From Thaumarchaeota archaeon SCGC AAA007-O23 (GTDB lineage Archaea > Thermoproteota > Nitrososphaeria > Nitrososphaerales > Nitrosopumilaceae), in contig ARWO01000032.1 in the NCBI GenBank assembly GCA_000402075.1, forward strand, positions 153,387 through 217,386: a DNA stretch of 64,000 nucleotides. The letters are read 5' to 3'. A model generated the notes under the pieces. The model searched no databases. It saw only the letters and a program-made list of their open reading frames with translations, and was not told where the DNA came from. The position numbers were made by a program, and so were the translations under genes. Below, piece by piece: positions 33,757 to 43,369 of the stretch (positions are counted from its first letter, which is position 1; every line of letters begins with the position of its first letter).

Positions 33757-34450
33757 ATGAAAGCCATGATATTATCAGGTGGACGTGGTAAGAGACTACG
33801 TCCAGTTACAGATACTATTCCAAAACCACTGATCAAAATCAATGGGAAGCCATTAATTGAATGGAAAATTAATTATTTGAAAAAATTTGGAATTAAAGAT
33901 ATTATCATCTGCAGTGGCTATAAGTGGAAAAAGATTGAGAACTACATTAAGAAAAAAAAGAATTTTGGCTGCAACATAGAATATTCAGTTGAGACATCAC
34001 CACTTGGCACTGGAGGTGCAATTAAAAAAGCGATTAAGAATATTGTTGATGATTCATTTATTGTGTTAAATGGTGACATAATTACAAACATTAATTTGAA
34101 AAAAAATGATGATTAAACCAAACAGTATTGCTGCAATTGAATTGAGAACAAACTATGGAACAATGAAAATTAAAAATAACAAAATTCTCCAATTCAATGA
34201 AAAAACTGATGTTAAAGATATATGGATGAATGGGGGAATCTATCATCTAAATACAAACATTGCTAAAATTTTACCTACAAGGGGTAGTATAGAAGGTATA
34301 GTTTTCCCAAAATTAGCCAAAAAAAAATCATTAAACACAGTAAAATTCAAGAATGTATTGTGGCGCTCTATCGATTCTCACAAGGATGTTGAAACATGCT
34401 CAAAGGAAATGATCCAAAAAAAATATATGAAATTTATTTCAAAAAGATGA
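33757..34450 (+). pseudogene. Sugar-nucleotide (NTP) transferase, frameshifted at an A-run
   Basis: The first part (to 34116) has the nucleotidyltransferase start ILSGGRGKRLRPVTDTIPKPLIKINGKPLIEW and LNGDIITNINL. The second part (from 34106) continues with NYGTMKIKNNKILQFNEK...WMNGGIYHLN, the expected downstream half. The two frames join at an eight-base A run (34099-34106); seven A would restore one protein of about 230 residues. Members make GDP-mannose, dTDP-glucose or similar. A decayed gene, programmed slippage or a sequence error are all possible. Confidence 0.75.
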
Positions 34451-34456
34451 ACCAAA

Positions 34457-35428
34457 ATGCGTTTGTCATATAGCCTAGGTTCATTGTTAACAGTTGAGCA
34501 AGTTCTAGCGTGTTCAAGAAAATTAAATGTATTTAAGCCTGATACAGTATGGATTCCAGAAACATGGGGAATGGAGAATTTTTCAATGCTTAGTATGGCA
34601 AGTAAGGAAAATAGTTTCTCAAAAATTGGTTCGTCTATAGTCAATATCTATTCTCGAAGTCCTAGCTTGATTGCGATGGGAGCAGCAACTGTTGATACAA
34701 TTTCAAACAAACGTCTAGTTTTAGGACTAGGAACAAGCAGTCAACCGCTGGTTGAAGATTTTCACGGTGATAAATTTGAGAGGCCGATTAAACGAATGAA
34801 AGAATATGTGGAGATTATACGGTTAATTCTTAGTGGTAAAACGGTAAATTATTCTGGAGAAATTTTTTCCCTGAAAAATTTTTCATTACTTATCAAACCT
34901 CCCAGAGATACAATTCCAATTTATCTTGCAGCAGTTAACCAAAAAATGGTAGAACTTACGTGGAAAATTGCAGACGGTGTTATTTTCTATCTTAGACCAA
35001 AAAGTGAGATTAAGACAACGCTCGCAAAGATGCAAAATCAAAAAAAGATTGATTCATCACTTCAAATCATTACATGTGTAAATGATGACTCTGAAAAAGC
35101 CATGTTTCGTGCCAAAAAGACGTTGGCGTTTTATGTTTCTGTTGGGAAGATTTACCGAGAATTTTTGGCATCGAACGGATTTGAGAATGAAACAAAAAAT
35201 ATTTTCGGGGAATATGAAAAAAATGGATTACAAAGCAATCATGAATTGGTGCCTGAGTCAATGGTAAACGAATTATGTATTGCCGGAACTCCTGATGAAT
35301 GTAAAACTCAACTAAGACAATTCCGCGAAACGGGAATAGATTTACCAATTATACAGTTTAATCCAACAGATAACGTGGAAGATTCATTTAATTTGGTCAC
35401 TAAAACATTTTCGGAGGAATCTGATTGA
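34457..35428 (+). CDS. F420-dependent LLM-class oxidoreductase (Mer-like)
   Basis: The protein is a luciferase-like TIM barrel. It begins RLSYSLGSLLTVEQVLACSRKL and contains DTVWIPETWGMEN, GAATVDTISNKRLVLGLGTSSQPLVEDFHG and the closing AGTPDECKTQLRQFRETGID, all typical of coenzyme F420-dependent dehydrogenases. Thaumarchaea make F420. The substrate is not predictable. Its stop overlaps the thiolase start, so it is probably in one operon with thiolase and DUF35. Confidence 0.85.
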   Translation: MRLSYSLGSLLTVEQVLACSRKLNVFKPDTVWIPETWGMENFSMLSMASKENSFSKIGSSIVNIYSRSPSLIAMGAATVDTISNKRLVLGLGTSSQPLVEDFHGDKFERPIKRMKEYVEIIRLILSGKTVNYSGEIFSLKNFSLLIKPPRDTIPIYLAAVNQKMVELTWKIADGVIFYLRPKSEIKTTLAKMQNQKKIDSSLQIITCVNDDSEKAMFRAKKTLAFYVSVGKIYREFLASNGFENETKNIFGEYEKNGLQSNHELVPESMVNELCIAGTPDECKTQLRQFRETGIDLPIIQFNPTDNVEDSFNLVTKTFSEESD

Positions 35429-36531
35429 AAAAAGTTGCAGTAGTTGGATATGGGAATACAAAATTCACAAAGGACGAATTGCCAATTGAATCATTATTGC
35501 TAGAATCAACAAAACAAGTGTTTGATACCACAAAAAATTTGTCACAAGATCTTATCGATGGCGTTATAGTTTCAACTAATGACAATTCTAAATATCTTGG
35601 TGCTATCTTATCTGAACTTTCTGGCATTAAACCAAAAATCTCTCACACGGTTGAACATCTGTGTAGTTCTGGTTCTAGTGCAGTAATTTCTGGGTTCTCA
35701 TATATTGCATCTGGATTGGCAGATACTGTTTTAGTTACTGGTGCAGATAAAATTGGTAACCCAGGGCAAATTTTAGAGTGGGACAAATCAAGGGGTGAAT
35801 ATAATCATCCAATTTACTGGGCATCCATGTTTACAAAAGCACACAAGAGACAATTTAGTACAACAGATGAGGAACTAGCGATAGTATCTGCTAAAAACCA
35901 CAAGCAAGCAATGGATAATCCAAACGCATATTCACACAAACCATATACAATTTCTGAGATTATGAATTCAAAGAATGTGACTGAGGATTTACGAATTTTA
36001 GATTGTTCTTATTCGTGTTCAGGTAGTTCATCAATTCTTCTAACTTCTGAGGAAAATACAAAAAGATTCACTGATGAGCCAATTTGGATATCTGGTATAG
36101 GACAAAAAACAAATTCTGCAAGTTTCACAAAAAATGAGTTAACAACATTATCTAGCACAGTTACAGCAGCCAATAATGCATACAAAATGGCTAAAATAAC
36201 ACCACAGGAAATTGATATAGCTGAAATACATGACGCATTTTCGGTTTGTGAGTTAATGGCTGTCGAAGATCTTAGTTTAACAGAAAAAAATACAGGTGCA
36301 ACGTATGTTAGAAATTTATTCAATACAGAAGACAGAAAAATAAATCCAAGGGGAGGATTAATCGGCGCTGGACATCCTTTAGGTGCAACAGGTATTGCTC
36401 AGATTGTAGAAATTACACAGCAGTTACAAAATAAGGCAAAAAATAGACAGGTCTCAAATGCTAAAAAAGGTTTGACACACAACATGTCAGCAGCAGCTAC
36501 ATCTAGTACCGTATTGGTTTTAGAATCATGA
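35425..36531 (+). CDS. Thiolase-family acetyl-CoA acetyltransferase (archaeal type)
   Basis: The nucleophile C80 lies in VEHLCSSGSSAV, and the C-terminal GHPLGATG supplies the catalytic His. Archaeal thiolases of this length work with a DUF35 protein, which is encoded next and overlaps by 4 bases. It joins two acetyl-CoA for mevalonate synthesis or splits acetoacetyl-CoA in the 3HP/4HB cycle; the sequence cannot decide. It starts with TTG overlapping the previous stop. Confidence 0.85.
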   Translation: MKKVAVVGYGNTKFTKDELPIESLLLESTKQVFDTTKNLSQDLIDGVIVSTNDNSKYLGAILSELSGIKPKISHTVEHLCSSGSSAVISGFSYIASGLADTVLVTGADKIGNPGQILEWDKSRGEYNHPIYWASMFTKAHKRQFSTTDEELAIVSAKNHKQAMDNPNAYSHKPYTISEIMNSKNVTEDLRILDCSYSCSGSSSILLTSEENTKRFTDEPIWISGIGQKTNSASFTKNELTTLSSTVTAANNAYKMAKITPQEIDIAEIHDAFSVCELMAVEDLSLTEKNTGATYVRNLFNTEDRKINPRGGLIGAGHPLGATGIAQIVEITQQLQNKAKNRQVSNAKKGLTHNMSAAATSSTVLVLES

Positions 36532-36860
36532 ATAAATTTGAGACTGAGTTAAAGGCAGGAAATTTTGTTACTAGTGAATGCTCATATTGTGAAAAAATTG
36601 TATGGCCTCCAAGTGATTATTGTGATTATTGCTTTAAAGAGGTCAATTGGCGAAAAGTTTCTGAAAACGGGACAATTGTTGAGTTATCAAGAAAAGAAAA
36701 TGATGTTTTCTGTATTACAGAATTTGAGAATAAAATACGTGTTATGGGAAAATTGGATGCTGAAATTCATATGGCAAAACCTGGTCAAACTGTTAAACTG
36801 TCTAAATGTTTGTTTAATGATAAGAATGGTTTTTTCTTTAGTTTAGAAAACAAGCAATAA
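36528..36860 (+). CDS. DUF35 OB-fold/zinc-ribbon protein
   Basis: The N-terminal zinc ribbon is CSYC and CDYC (residues about 19-36), followed by an OB fold from residue 45. In archaea such proteins bridge thiolase and HMG-CoA synthase and channel acetoacetyl-CoA. The start codon overlaps the thiolase stop (ATGA), supporting a complex. Confidence 0.88.
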   Translation: MNKFETELKAGNFVTSECSYCEKIVWPPSDYCDYCFKEVNWRKVSENGTIVELSRKENDVFCITEFENKIRVMGKLDAEIHMAKPGQTVKLSKCLFNDKNGFFFSLENKQ

Positions 36861-36868
36861 TTACAAAA

Positions 36869-36994
36869 TTATTCATGCTTTCCACGACTTTTTTCATGAA
36901 CATCTCTGATATGTAATGCTAGTTTATCTGGCTGATCACCAAATTCTTTTCCACAATATGTACAGTGAAATCCATCTTTCCAATGCATCTTCAT
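36869..36994 (-). CDS. C2H2 zinc-finger microprotein, 41 aa
   Basis: The ORF contains FHCTYCGKEFGDQPDKLALHIRDVH, split here by position: C11, C14, H28 and H33, a canonical C2H2 finger with x13 and x4 spacing. It ends in a basic tail. It converges with the DUF35 gene. Confidence 0.65.
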   Translation of the reverse strand: MKMHWKDGFHCTYCGKEFGDQPDKLALHIRDVHEKSRGKHE

Positions 36995-37102
36995 TATATT
37001 GTTTCAACATAAATTAATCATTTGTTATTCGTAATTTCAGTTAACATAATAGTTGATAATATAATTACCAAGTATTCTATATCATCAAAATTTAGGAAAA
37101 TT

Positions 37103-37666
37103 ATGGCAATTATTAGATTAAATCAGATTAGTCAAAATGAATATGAAAGAATAAAGGCAATCAATAAAAAAACTGCACAAACCAGAAGACAGCGTGGCTA
37201 TAACTGGGAGGATACACTTGTAAAAAGATTCAATACTATCGAATCTTGGAAGGCGTTTAGACTTGGCTCACCCAGTGTTGCTTTGCCAGATGTTTTAACA
37301 GTAAACAATGTAAAAAGCACAATTTTTACAATTGAAGCAAAATCTGGAACTGGAACAACCTTACATGTTCCATTTGATCAAATAGAAAGATGCCTAAACT
37401 GGATTGATAACTTTCAGGTTTATCAAAAACGAGAGGTGATTTTAGCCTTTAAGTTCCTTTCAAAAAAAAGGATTGGTACTGCTAAATATGAAAAACGGAA
37501 GTTGCATGAATTCTACAAAGTTTGGGATAAAAAAAAGACGCCTATAGACTGTGTATGCACTTATGATGGAAAAACATATGCGTTAAAAAATGGTAAGCAA
37601 AAAAAATTAATGCTAAAAGATTTCATAATGCCATTCAAGTCAAAATATCAACTATTTTATACTTAG
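37103..37666 (+). CDS. Holliday junction resolvase-like nuclease (Hjc-type fold)
   Basis: The PD-(D/E)XK active site is visible: E in RGYNWEDTLVKRF, D in LGSPSVALPDVLTV and ExK in FTIEAKSGTG. The order and spacing follow archaeal Hjc, but the protein has a longer C-terminal extension (to 187 residues from the chosen start). It could resolve four-way junctions or act as a related structure-specific nuclease. ATG 37103 (MAIIRLNQ) is preferred over a poorly composed upstream extension. Confidence 0.75.
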   Translation: MAIIRLNQISQNEYERIKAINKKTAQTRRQRGYNWEDTLVKRFNTIESWKAFRLGSPSVALPDVLTVNNVKSTIFTIEAKSGTGTTLHVPFDQIERCLNWIDNFQVYQKREVILAFKFLSKKRIGTAKYEKRKLHEFYKVWDKKKTPIDCVCTYDGKTYALKNGKQKKLMLKDFIMPFKSKYQLFYT

Positions 37667-37711
37667 ATAAAATTTCCAATCATTTTTTAGTAATAAATTC
37701 CTGAATATAAT

Positions 37712-38479
37712 ATGGACTTTAAACGATATTTTGGAAAAATAAAAAATAAAAACGAAAAACCTATGCAGAAACCTGAAACTGTTGATGAGACACAAGATAA
37801 TATTGTTCAAGAGCAGGAATCTGAAATAACTGAGCAAGCAGATGTTAATGTGAAAAAAATTCTGAATTTTGTTGATGACAAGAAAGATCCACATGAATAC
37901 ATTAGAAGATATTTAATGGAATCAAAATACAAAGATTGGTTCAACCGTAATTATCCCAACCACACAATATATGATGCAGTCGGATTATCTATGTCAGATT
38001 ATCTAAGCATAAAAAGAGAGTTATTTCCAGAATCAGAGACTATTAATGAAGAAGAATCAAACAGGAAGGAAAAACATGTTAACACAAATTTTAAACCAAC
38101 AACTACACATGAAACTAAAACTAGCTTTGATGAATTTATCGATGAACGAATATTGTTAAGTCATAACGCATTTGGTGATAAAGAAATGAAGATTAAGATA
38201 CTTGAAGTATCGGACGAAATTGCACCGTTGGTAACAAAATTTGGTGACCGAGTTAAAATAAACAAAATCATTGTTACGATCAAACATTTACAAACTCAGC
38301 AAATTGAAGAGGGAGAATTTGATATAGAATCTATTGAGAAAGAGTTAGCTGAAAAAAGACATTACACTTCTACTAATCGTTGGGTTCCTACAAGAGATAT
38401 AAAAAATGGTTATGTAACAAATTCTAGACATACATCATTGATTAGTGATGCAGCAGCATTAGATTATATAACATTTTGA
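37712..38479 (+). CDS. Hypothetical protein, 255 aa
   Basis: I do not recognise the function. The N-terminus is polar and disordered. A conserved-looking block YIRRYLMESKYKDWFNRNYPNHTIYDAVGLSMSDYLSIKRELF spans about residues 65-110 (given here as landmarks YIRRY, DWFNRNYP and DAVGLS). The C-terminal half is a charged alpha/beta segment ending near AAALDYITF. It is 45 bases downstream of the resolvase gene on the same strand. Confidence 0.6.
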   Translation: MDFKRYFGKIKNKNEKPMQKPETVDETQDNIVQEQESEITEQADVNVKKILNFVDDKKDPHEYIRRYLMESKYKDWFNRNYPNHTIYDAVGLSMSDYLSIKRELFPESETINEEESNRKEKHVNTNFKPTTTHETKTSFDEFIDERILLSHNAFGDKEMKIKILEVSDEIAPLVTKFGDRVKINKIIVTIKHLQTQQIEEGEFDIESIEKELAEKRHYTSTNRWVPTRDIKNGYVTNSRHTSLISDAAALDYITF

Positions 38480-38553
38480 AATAATTATTAATGTAATTTT
38501 GTATGAATTCATTACAAGAAAAGTATAAGAAGGCATAAGAAAAAATCTTAGCA

Positions 38554-38889
38554 ATGATAACAAAAGAAATTGAGATTGATGGAGAAAAATTTCGACTTGT
38601 ACTTACTGACCAGATTATAAATCAAGTAAATAATCTAAAATCACTTTATAACGCTGCATATGATGATCCTGAAAGTTTTGAACAGGTCAGTGCAGAAATT
38701 TCATCAATTATACAGGAAATTTCTAATGCAGTTGAACCAAAACCGAGTGATAGTCATTTAGATAATTTAATCCAACAAGTAATCAAAATCGTTGATGATA
38801 AAAAGGAACAAACGGATAAACAATCAAATGAAAAACCAGTTATAAAAAAAAGTGCAAAAAAGAATAAAAAAGCAAAATCAAAAAAATAA
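38554..38889 (+). CDS. Hypothetical protein with lysine-rich tail, 111 aa
   Basis: The first 90 residues are acidic and helical (EFEIDGEKFRL-like start, then QINQ and SFEQVSAEISSI stretches). The last 20 residues are a lysine-rich tail. The function is unknown. The sequence begins with TKEIEIDGEKFRLVLTD, which resembles a short beta hairpin. Confidence 0.5.
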   Translation: MITKEIEIDGEKFRLVLTDQIINQVNNLKSLYNAAYDDPESFEQVSAEISSIIQEISNAVEPKPSDSHLDNLIQQVIKIVDDKKEQTDKQSNEKPVIKKSAKKNKKAKSKK

Positions 38890-38979
38890 GTTGTCTTATT
38901 TTTGATTAGTCATGTTTAACATCATATAGAACTCACAAAAATACGTTTTAGTTATATCAGACAATGTTGTGATGTTAGT

Positions 38980-39102
38980 ATGGGAACACATTGCGAGTGC
39001 GGAATTTGTGGACATTTTGAGGAAAAAGATTGTATCGAAAAAAACTGTAAGTGTTGTAGTAATTTTCATATAAGATCTGGTTCTAATGTAAATGAAAAAT
39101 AA
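38980..39102 (+). CDS. Cysteine-rich microprotein, 40 aa
   Basis: The ORF begins MGTHCECGICGHFEE and has DCIEKNCKCCSNFH, with seven cysteines and three histidines in the first 30 residues. It may bind one or two zinc ions or a cluster. It converges with the gene at 39115. Confidence 0.55.
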   Translation: MGTHCECGICGHFEEKDCIEKNCKCCSNFHIRSGSNVNEK

Positions 39103-39114
39103 TATAATAAAAAA

Positions 39115-39537
39115 CTATAATCTGATTAATATTGCTTGAAGTTTTTCAATCAGTTTTTTATCATTCAGTGAATCAATAATCAACAATCTCAAATTTTTTA
39201 ATCTATTAGAATCATTAAAATAAACTGGCGCTAAATTTTCAATTTCTCTTGCGAAATCATACGTATCAATATAATATGTTGATAATTTGTATAAGGCAAC
39301 TAAATGATCAGATTGGTATTTTTTTACTCCTAATTTACTACAGATAACTTGCAAAAGTCCTCTGATTTTGGATAATTCTTTTTTAATCACATCAAGATCA
39401 TCTGGATCATCATTTAATTCAGTTAAAATTTTGTATGAGGCTAAAATTTGCCCTAAAATTCCTTTTAAATATTCATCAATATCTGTCAAAGCAATTGATA
39501 ATTTGCATAGCCATTCAAAAAGTTTAGGAATATTCAA
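39115..39537 (-). CDS. Hypothetical helical protein, 140 aa
   Basis: The protein is all-helical by composition (LFEWLCKLSIALTDIDEYL, IKKELSKIRGLLQVI, LRLLIIDSLNDKKLIEKLQ). No motif was recognised. It is divergent from thrC with a 60-base shared promoter region. Confidence 0.55.
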   Translation of the reverse strand: MNIPKLFEWLCKLSIALTDIDEYLKGILGQILASYKILTELNDDPDDLDVIKKELSKIRGLLQVICSKLGVKKYQSDHLVALYKLSTYYIDTYDFAREIENLAPVYFNDSNRLKNLRLLIIDSLNDKKLIEKLQAILIRL

Positions 39538-39597
39538 TCAAATTAACAATAGAATTTTGCTAAATTTCTTATCTTTAAATTGCCAGCAACCACATGT

Positions 39598-40941
39598 ATG
39601 ACGTTGCAAGGTAAATCATGTTTAAAATGCATTAGTCACAAATGTGGAAAAGAGTATCCTATTCCAGTTTTTGAATTTAATTGTACATGCGGAAATCTTT
39701 TGGATGTTAAATATAATGATACTCCATCACAAAATCTCAAAGAAGTGTTTTATCAAAGAAGAAATCCACAGGGAAGTATATTTAATGAAAGTGGTGTATG
39801 GCGATTTCGTGAACTATTAAATTTTTGTGAGATAGATACAGAAGATCTAACTCAGTGTTCACAACACTTGGTTTCACTTGATGGTGCTGAAGGAAGACAA
39901 TCAAAACCATATCATATGTCAAAAGTTGCAAAATTTGTGGGAATTGAAAATGAAAAATTAATGTTACAACCAGAAGGCTACAATCCAAGTGGTTCATTTA
40001 AAGACAATGGTATGTCTGCTGCTGTTACACATGCAAAATTAGTTGGAGCAAAGAAAATAATTTGTGCATCAACTGGTAATACTTCAGCTTCAGCAGGTAT
40101 GTTTGCCGCAAATGAAAATATGGAATGTGATGTATATATTCCAGAAGGCGAAATAGCTCCAGGTAAACTTAGCCAAGCATATCAATTTGGTACACAAATG
40201 ATACACGTTAATGGAAATTTTGACGATGCATTCACTAAATCATTAATAGCTGCTAAAGAATCTGGCAGTTATACAGTAAATTCAATTAATCCATTTAGAA
40301 TTGAGGGCCAAAAAACTATTCCGTATCGTCTATTAGAATTCTTGGAATGGAAAACTCCTGATTGGATAGTTTATCCAGGTGGTGCGCTTGGTAATACGTC
40401 AAGCTGTGGAAAATGTTTAATGGAGTTATATGAGTGGGGTTGGATTAAAAAAATTCCACGAATAGCTGTTATTAATGCTGAAGGTGCTAATACTTTGGAT
40501 GTTTTATACAATGGAAAATTTGAGGATACTGAATTACGGTGGAATGATGGAAGCCCAAATACTGAATTAATTGAACGATACTACACTAAAATGAATGATG
40601 ATGGGATACGACCAAAAACAAAGGCTACTGCAATACAAATTGGTAAACCATCTAACTTACTGAAGGGGATACGTACGTTAGAATATACAGATGGAATTGT
40701 CATTAGCGTAACTGATAAAGAAATGTTGGATGGAATGTCAATAGTAGGATTAAATGGTTTTGACTGTGAAATGGCTTCAGGTGCAGTTCCAGCTGGCATA
40801 AAGAAACTTCTTCACGAAAATATCATGAAGAAAGACGATGAAATTGTTGGTATTTTAACTGGAAGACAAAAAGAACCATTATTGCCAATAGACTATCACA
40901 ATGAACCAACAAACCAGTTTGCGAGACCGCCAAAACGATAA
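39598..40941 (+). CDS. thrC: Threonine synthase
   Basis: This PLP enzyme makes threonine from O-phosphohomoserine. The N-terminal zinc-like cysteines (CLKC...CGKEYP...CTCG) are typical of archaeal ThrC. The PLP lysine lies in NPSGSFKDNGMSAAV, and the phosphate loop includes STGNTSASAG. ATG 39598 is preferred; a TTG 18 bases upstream is open. It is followed directly by a palindrome at 40942. Confidence 0.92.
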   Translation: MTLQGKSCLKCISHKCGKEYPIPVFEFNCTCGNLLDVKYNDTPSQNLKEVFYQRRNPQGSIFNESGVWRFRELLNFCEIDTEDLTQCSQHLVSLDGAEGRQSKPYHMSKVAKFVGIENEKLMLQPEGYNPSGSFKDNGMSAAVTHAKLVGAKKIICASTGNTSASAGMFAANENMECDVYIPEGEIAPGKLSQAYQFGTQMIHVNGNFDDAFTKSLIAAKESGSYTVNSINPFRIEGQKTIPYRLLEFLEWKTPDWIVYPGGALGNTSSCGKCLMELYEWGWIKKIPRIAVINAEGANTLDVLYNGKFEDTELRWNDGSPNTELIERYYTKMNDDGIRPKTKATAIQIGKPSNLLKGIRTLEYTDGIVISVTDKEMLDGMSIVGLNGFDCEMASGAVPAGIKKLLHENIMKKDDEIVGILTGRQKEPLLPIDYHNEPTNQFARPPKR

Positions 40942-40972
40942 TCACATTTACGTGAATTCACCGTAAATGTGA
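40942..40972. terminator. Inverted repeat directly after thrC
   Basis: TCACATTTACG and CGTAAATGTGA form a perfect 11-base-pair stem around a 9-base centre that is itself nearly palindromic (TGAATTCAC). It starts at the first base after the thrC stop. It may be a terminator hairpin or an operator. Confidence 0.45.
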
Positions 40973-41072
40973 AACCTTAAAAGAACCTTTGATTAATTGT
41001 GAACATAAGAAAATGTGGTGGATTTAAAATCAATGACTAAGTTCTTCATCATTGGAGTTTGTAATTACTAAA

Positions 41073-42320
41073 ATGGACGTTACGTATGAAATTAGTGTAT
41101 TAATAATTTTAATTGGTTTATCTGGATTTTTCAGCGGTCTAGAGGTAGCATTAGTTGGTGTTAGACGCTCGAAAGTTCATCAAATGCTTAATCAAAAATT
41201 ACCAGGTGCTACTGCACTTCACAAGCTAAAATCTAATCCGAGTAGGATGATGGCTAGTGTTAATCTTGGAAATAATTTGGTTAATGTTGCATCTACAGCA
41301 TTAGCAACTGACATTGCATTAAAAATATTTGAAAATAATGGTTTAGCGATTGTAATTGGTGTAATGACATTTTTAATCCTAGTTTTTGGTGAAATAACTC
41401 CAAAAACATATTGCAATGCAAATGCAGCAAAAATCGCACTTAGATATAGTAGAGTATTACTTGCATTTAGTTATGCATTTTACCCAGTTGTATGGATTTT
41501 TGAACAGATAACAAAAGGAATAATAAAATTAACTGGTAGTAGTCAAGAACCACCAAGATTAACTGAAGAAGAAATTAAAGGTGTAATTGAACAAGGCCTT
41601 GAAGATAATGCAATTGAAAAACAAGAAAGTAAATTAGTTCATGGCGCACTGAATTTCGATGATATTGTAATTCGTTCAGTCATGACCCCAAGAACCAAAA
41701 TGTTTACACTAAACTCAAAAATGCTACTTTTTGAGGCATTACCACTAATCAACAAAAGTGGATTTTCCAGAATACCACTATATGGAAAAAATCATGATGA
41801 AATTACAGGAATTATTAATGTTAGAGATATTTTGAAATATTTAGAAATGGATCAAAAATTGGTTAATTTACAACAGCTCGCGAGAAAACCTATTTTTGTG
41901 TCTCAAGAAAAAAAAGTTAGTGATCTATTAAAAGAAATGCAGGGAAGAAAAGCTCACATGGCGATAGTTTTAGATGAATTTGAAGGAGTAGAAGGTTGTG
42001 TAACATTAGAAGATCTGGTAGAAGAAATTGTTGGTGAAATACATGATGAAACAGATGTAACAAAATCAAATTTTCAAAAGGAGGGAGGTGATGTAATAAT
42101 TACTAATGGTGATATTGAAATTGATGAAATTAATGAAATTTTTAGAACAGATATTCCTCCAGGTGACGATTACGCATCGCTTAGTGGTTTATTACATGAG
42201 AAATTACGTGATATTCCAAAAGAAGGTGATAAAATAGTCATAGGCTCGCTTCGTATTATTGTAGAAAAGGTTCTGGGTAACAAACCTGAAAAAATCAGAA
42301 TTGAAAAAGTTGTAATTTAA
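41073..42320 (+). CDS. CNNM/CorC-type transporter with CBS pair
   Basis: The order is an N-terminal DUF21 membrane domain (residues about 1-170, with LGNNLVNVASTA and FGEITPKTY), a CBS pair (VMTPRTKMFTLN, then GRKAHMAIVLDEFEGVEGCVTLEDLVEEIVG) and a C-terminal CorC/HlyC domain. Family members export or sense magnesium or cobalt. ATG 41073 is preferred; a TTG at 41052 is also open. It converges with the GAPDH gene with 4 overlapping bases. Confidence 0.88.
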   Translation: MDVTYEISVLIILIGLSGFFSGLEVALVGVRRSKVHQMLNQKLPGATALHKLKSNPSRMMASVNLGNNLVNVASTALATDIALKIFENNGLAIVIGVMTFLILVFGEITPKTYCNANAAKIALRYSRVLLAFSYAFYPVVWIFEQITKGIIKLTGSSQEPPRLTEEEIKGVIEQGLEDNAIEKQESKLVHGALNFDDIVIRSVMTPRTKMFTLNSKMLLFEALPLINKSGFSRIPLYGKNHDEITGIINVRDILKYLEMDQKLVNLQQLARKPIFVSQEKKVSDLLKEMQGRKAHMAIVLDEFEGVEGCVTLEDLVEEIVGEIHDETDVTKSNFQKEGGDVIITNGDIEIDEINEIFRTDIPPGDDYASLSGLLHEKLRDIPKEGDKIVIGSLRIIVEKVLGNKPEKIRIEKVVI

Positions 42321-43369
42321 TCTTTTTTTGAAAAATGCTCTTCTAGTAATTTTTTCTTTTGATCCATATTGAACAATTTTTCTGTCCGTTTTAACGCATC
42401 CTTATAATCACGCTGAAATAGCATTGCTTGTAATAACATATAATTCTCCGGGATTACAATCCCTGTTTGATCATCAGAGTACATTAATTGAATTGTATCA
42501 CCTGTAGACTTAGTCATGTTAGCATGAATGTGTAACATGTTTGTATCCTTAAAATTAAATTTTGTAGATTCAGCAAAATCACGAACGTCTTTTGTTCCCT
42601 TAGCTGTCCATAGAATTGCAACACCGTGTTCATTCTTAAACAATTCGTGAATTTCATTTGAAGTTGGAGCGTTTCCATTGAAACGTATATCCATAATATG
42701 TAAATGCATTTGTCTAGTAGGCACTTTAATTGCTCTAACAAATAACGGCGCATCTTTTCCAAAATATGCTTTTACATCAGTTCCATGATGCGGTTGTTCT
42801 GTCATTTCAATAGTATCAACAGTTTGTTTATCAGTTTGCTCAAGGTCAGCCCATCTTCTTATTAATGTTGCATCAAATCGTACTAATTTATCAGCATATT
42901 TTTCTCTTAATGGATTTAGAATTCTACCCATTCCAGTTACATTACAGCTTCCTTGCATAACGTATTTTTTATCAAATGCATCAGTATAATTTACTCTAGA
43001 ATTAAAAAGAATGTCAGCTACTGCGTTATCATTAAAAATTGTTTCGCCACCCTGAAAAATAGCCTTAATACCCTTTGGTTCATAAATATTTTTTTTATTA
43101 ATGAATCCATTACCACCTGGTGAAGCATCTATTACTAAATCACAGTTATCTAATACAGATTCAATTGAGCCCGAAATATCATAATTCTTGAAATTATCAA
43201 TTTTATCTCCAGGAACATAAACAGAAAATCCATCATTAATAACATGCTGTACTTTTTCATTTGAGGAATGTTTTCCAATTCCCACTACATCTATGTCAGG
43301 ATCATCTTTGATAAATTTTGTAATACGGCTACCAATTGATCCATATCCATTTACAAAAACTTTCTTCAT
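42317..43369 (-). CDS. gap: Type II glyceraldehyde-3-phosphate dehydrogenase
   Basis: This is the archaeal phosphorylating GAPDH used mainly in gluconeogenesis. The NAD(P) site VNGYGSIGSRI is at residues 6-16. The catalytic C142 lies in QGSCNVTGMGRI; most relatives have SCNTTG, so V for T is a minor change. The protein is 350 residues, normal length. It stands alone. Confidence 0.92.
   Translation of the reverse strand: MKKVFVNGYGSIGSRITKFIKDDPDIDVVGIGKHSSNEKVQHVINDGFSVYVPGDKIDNFKNYDISGSIESVLDNCDLVIDASPGGNGFINKKNIYEPKGIKAIFQGGETIFNDNAVADILFNSRVNYTDAFDKKYVMQGSCNVTGMGRILNPLREKYADKLVRFDATLIRRWADLEQTDKQTVDTIEMTEQPHHGTDVKAYFGKDAPLFVRAIKVPTRQMHLHIMDIRFNGNAPTSNEIHELFKNEHGVAILWTAKGTKDVRDFAESTKFNFKDTNMLHIHANMTKSTGDTIQLMYSDDQTGIVIPENYMLLQAMLFQRDYKDALKRTEKLFNMDQKKKLLEEHFSKKD

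Noticed and set aside
37022..37102. 27-residue N-terminal extension of the Hjc-like gene
   Set aside because: It is hydrophobic and unlike resolvase N-termini; ATG 37103 gives a natural start.
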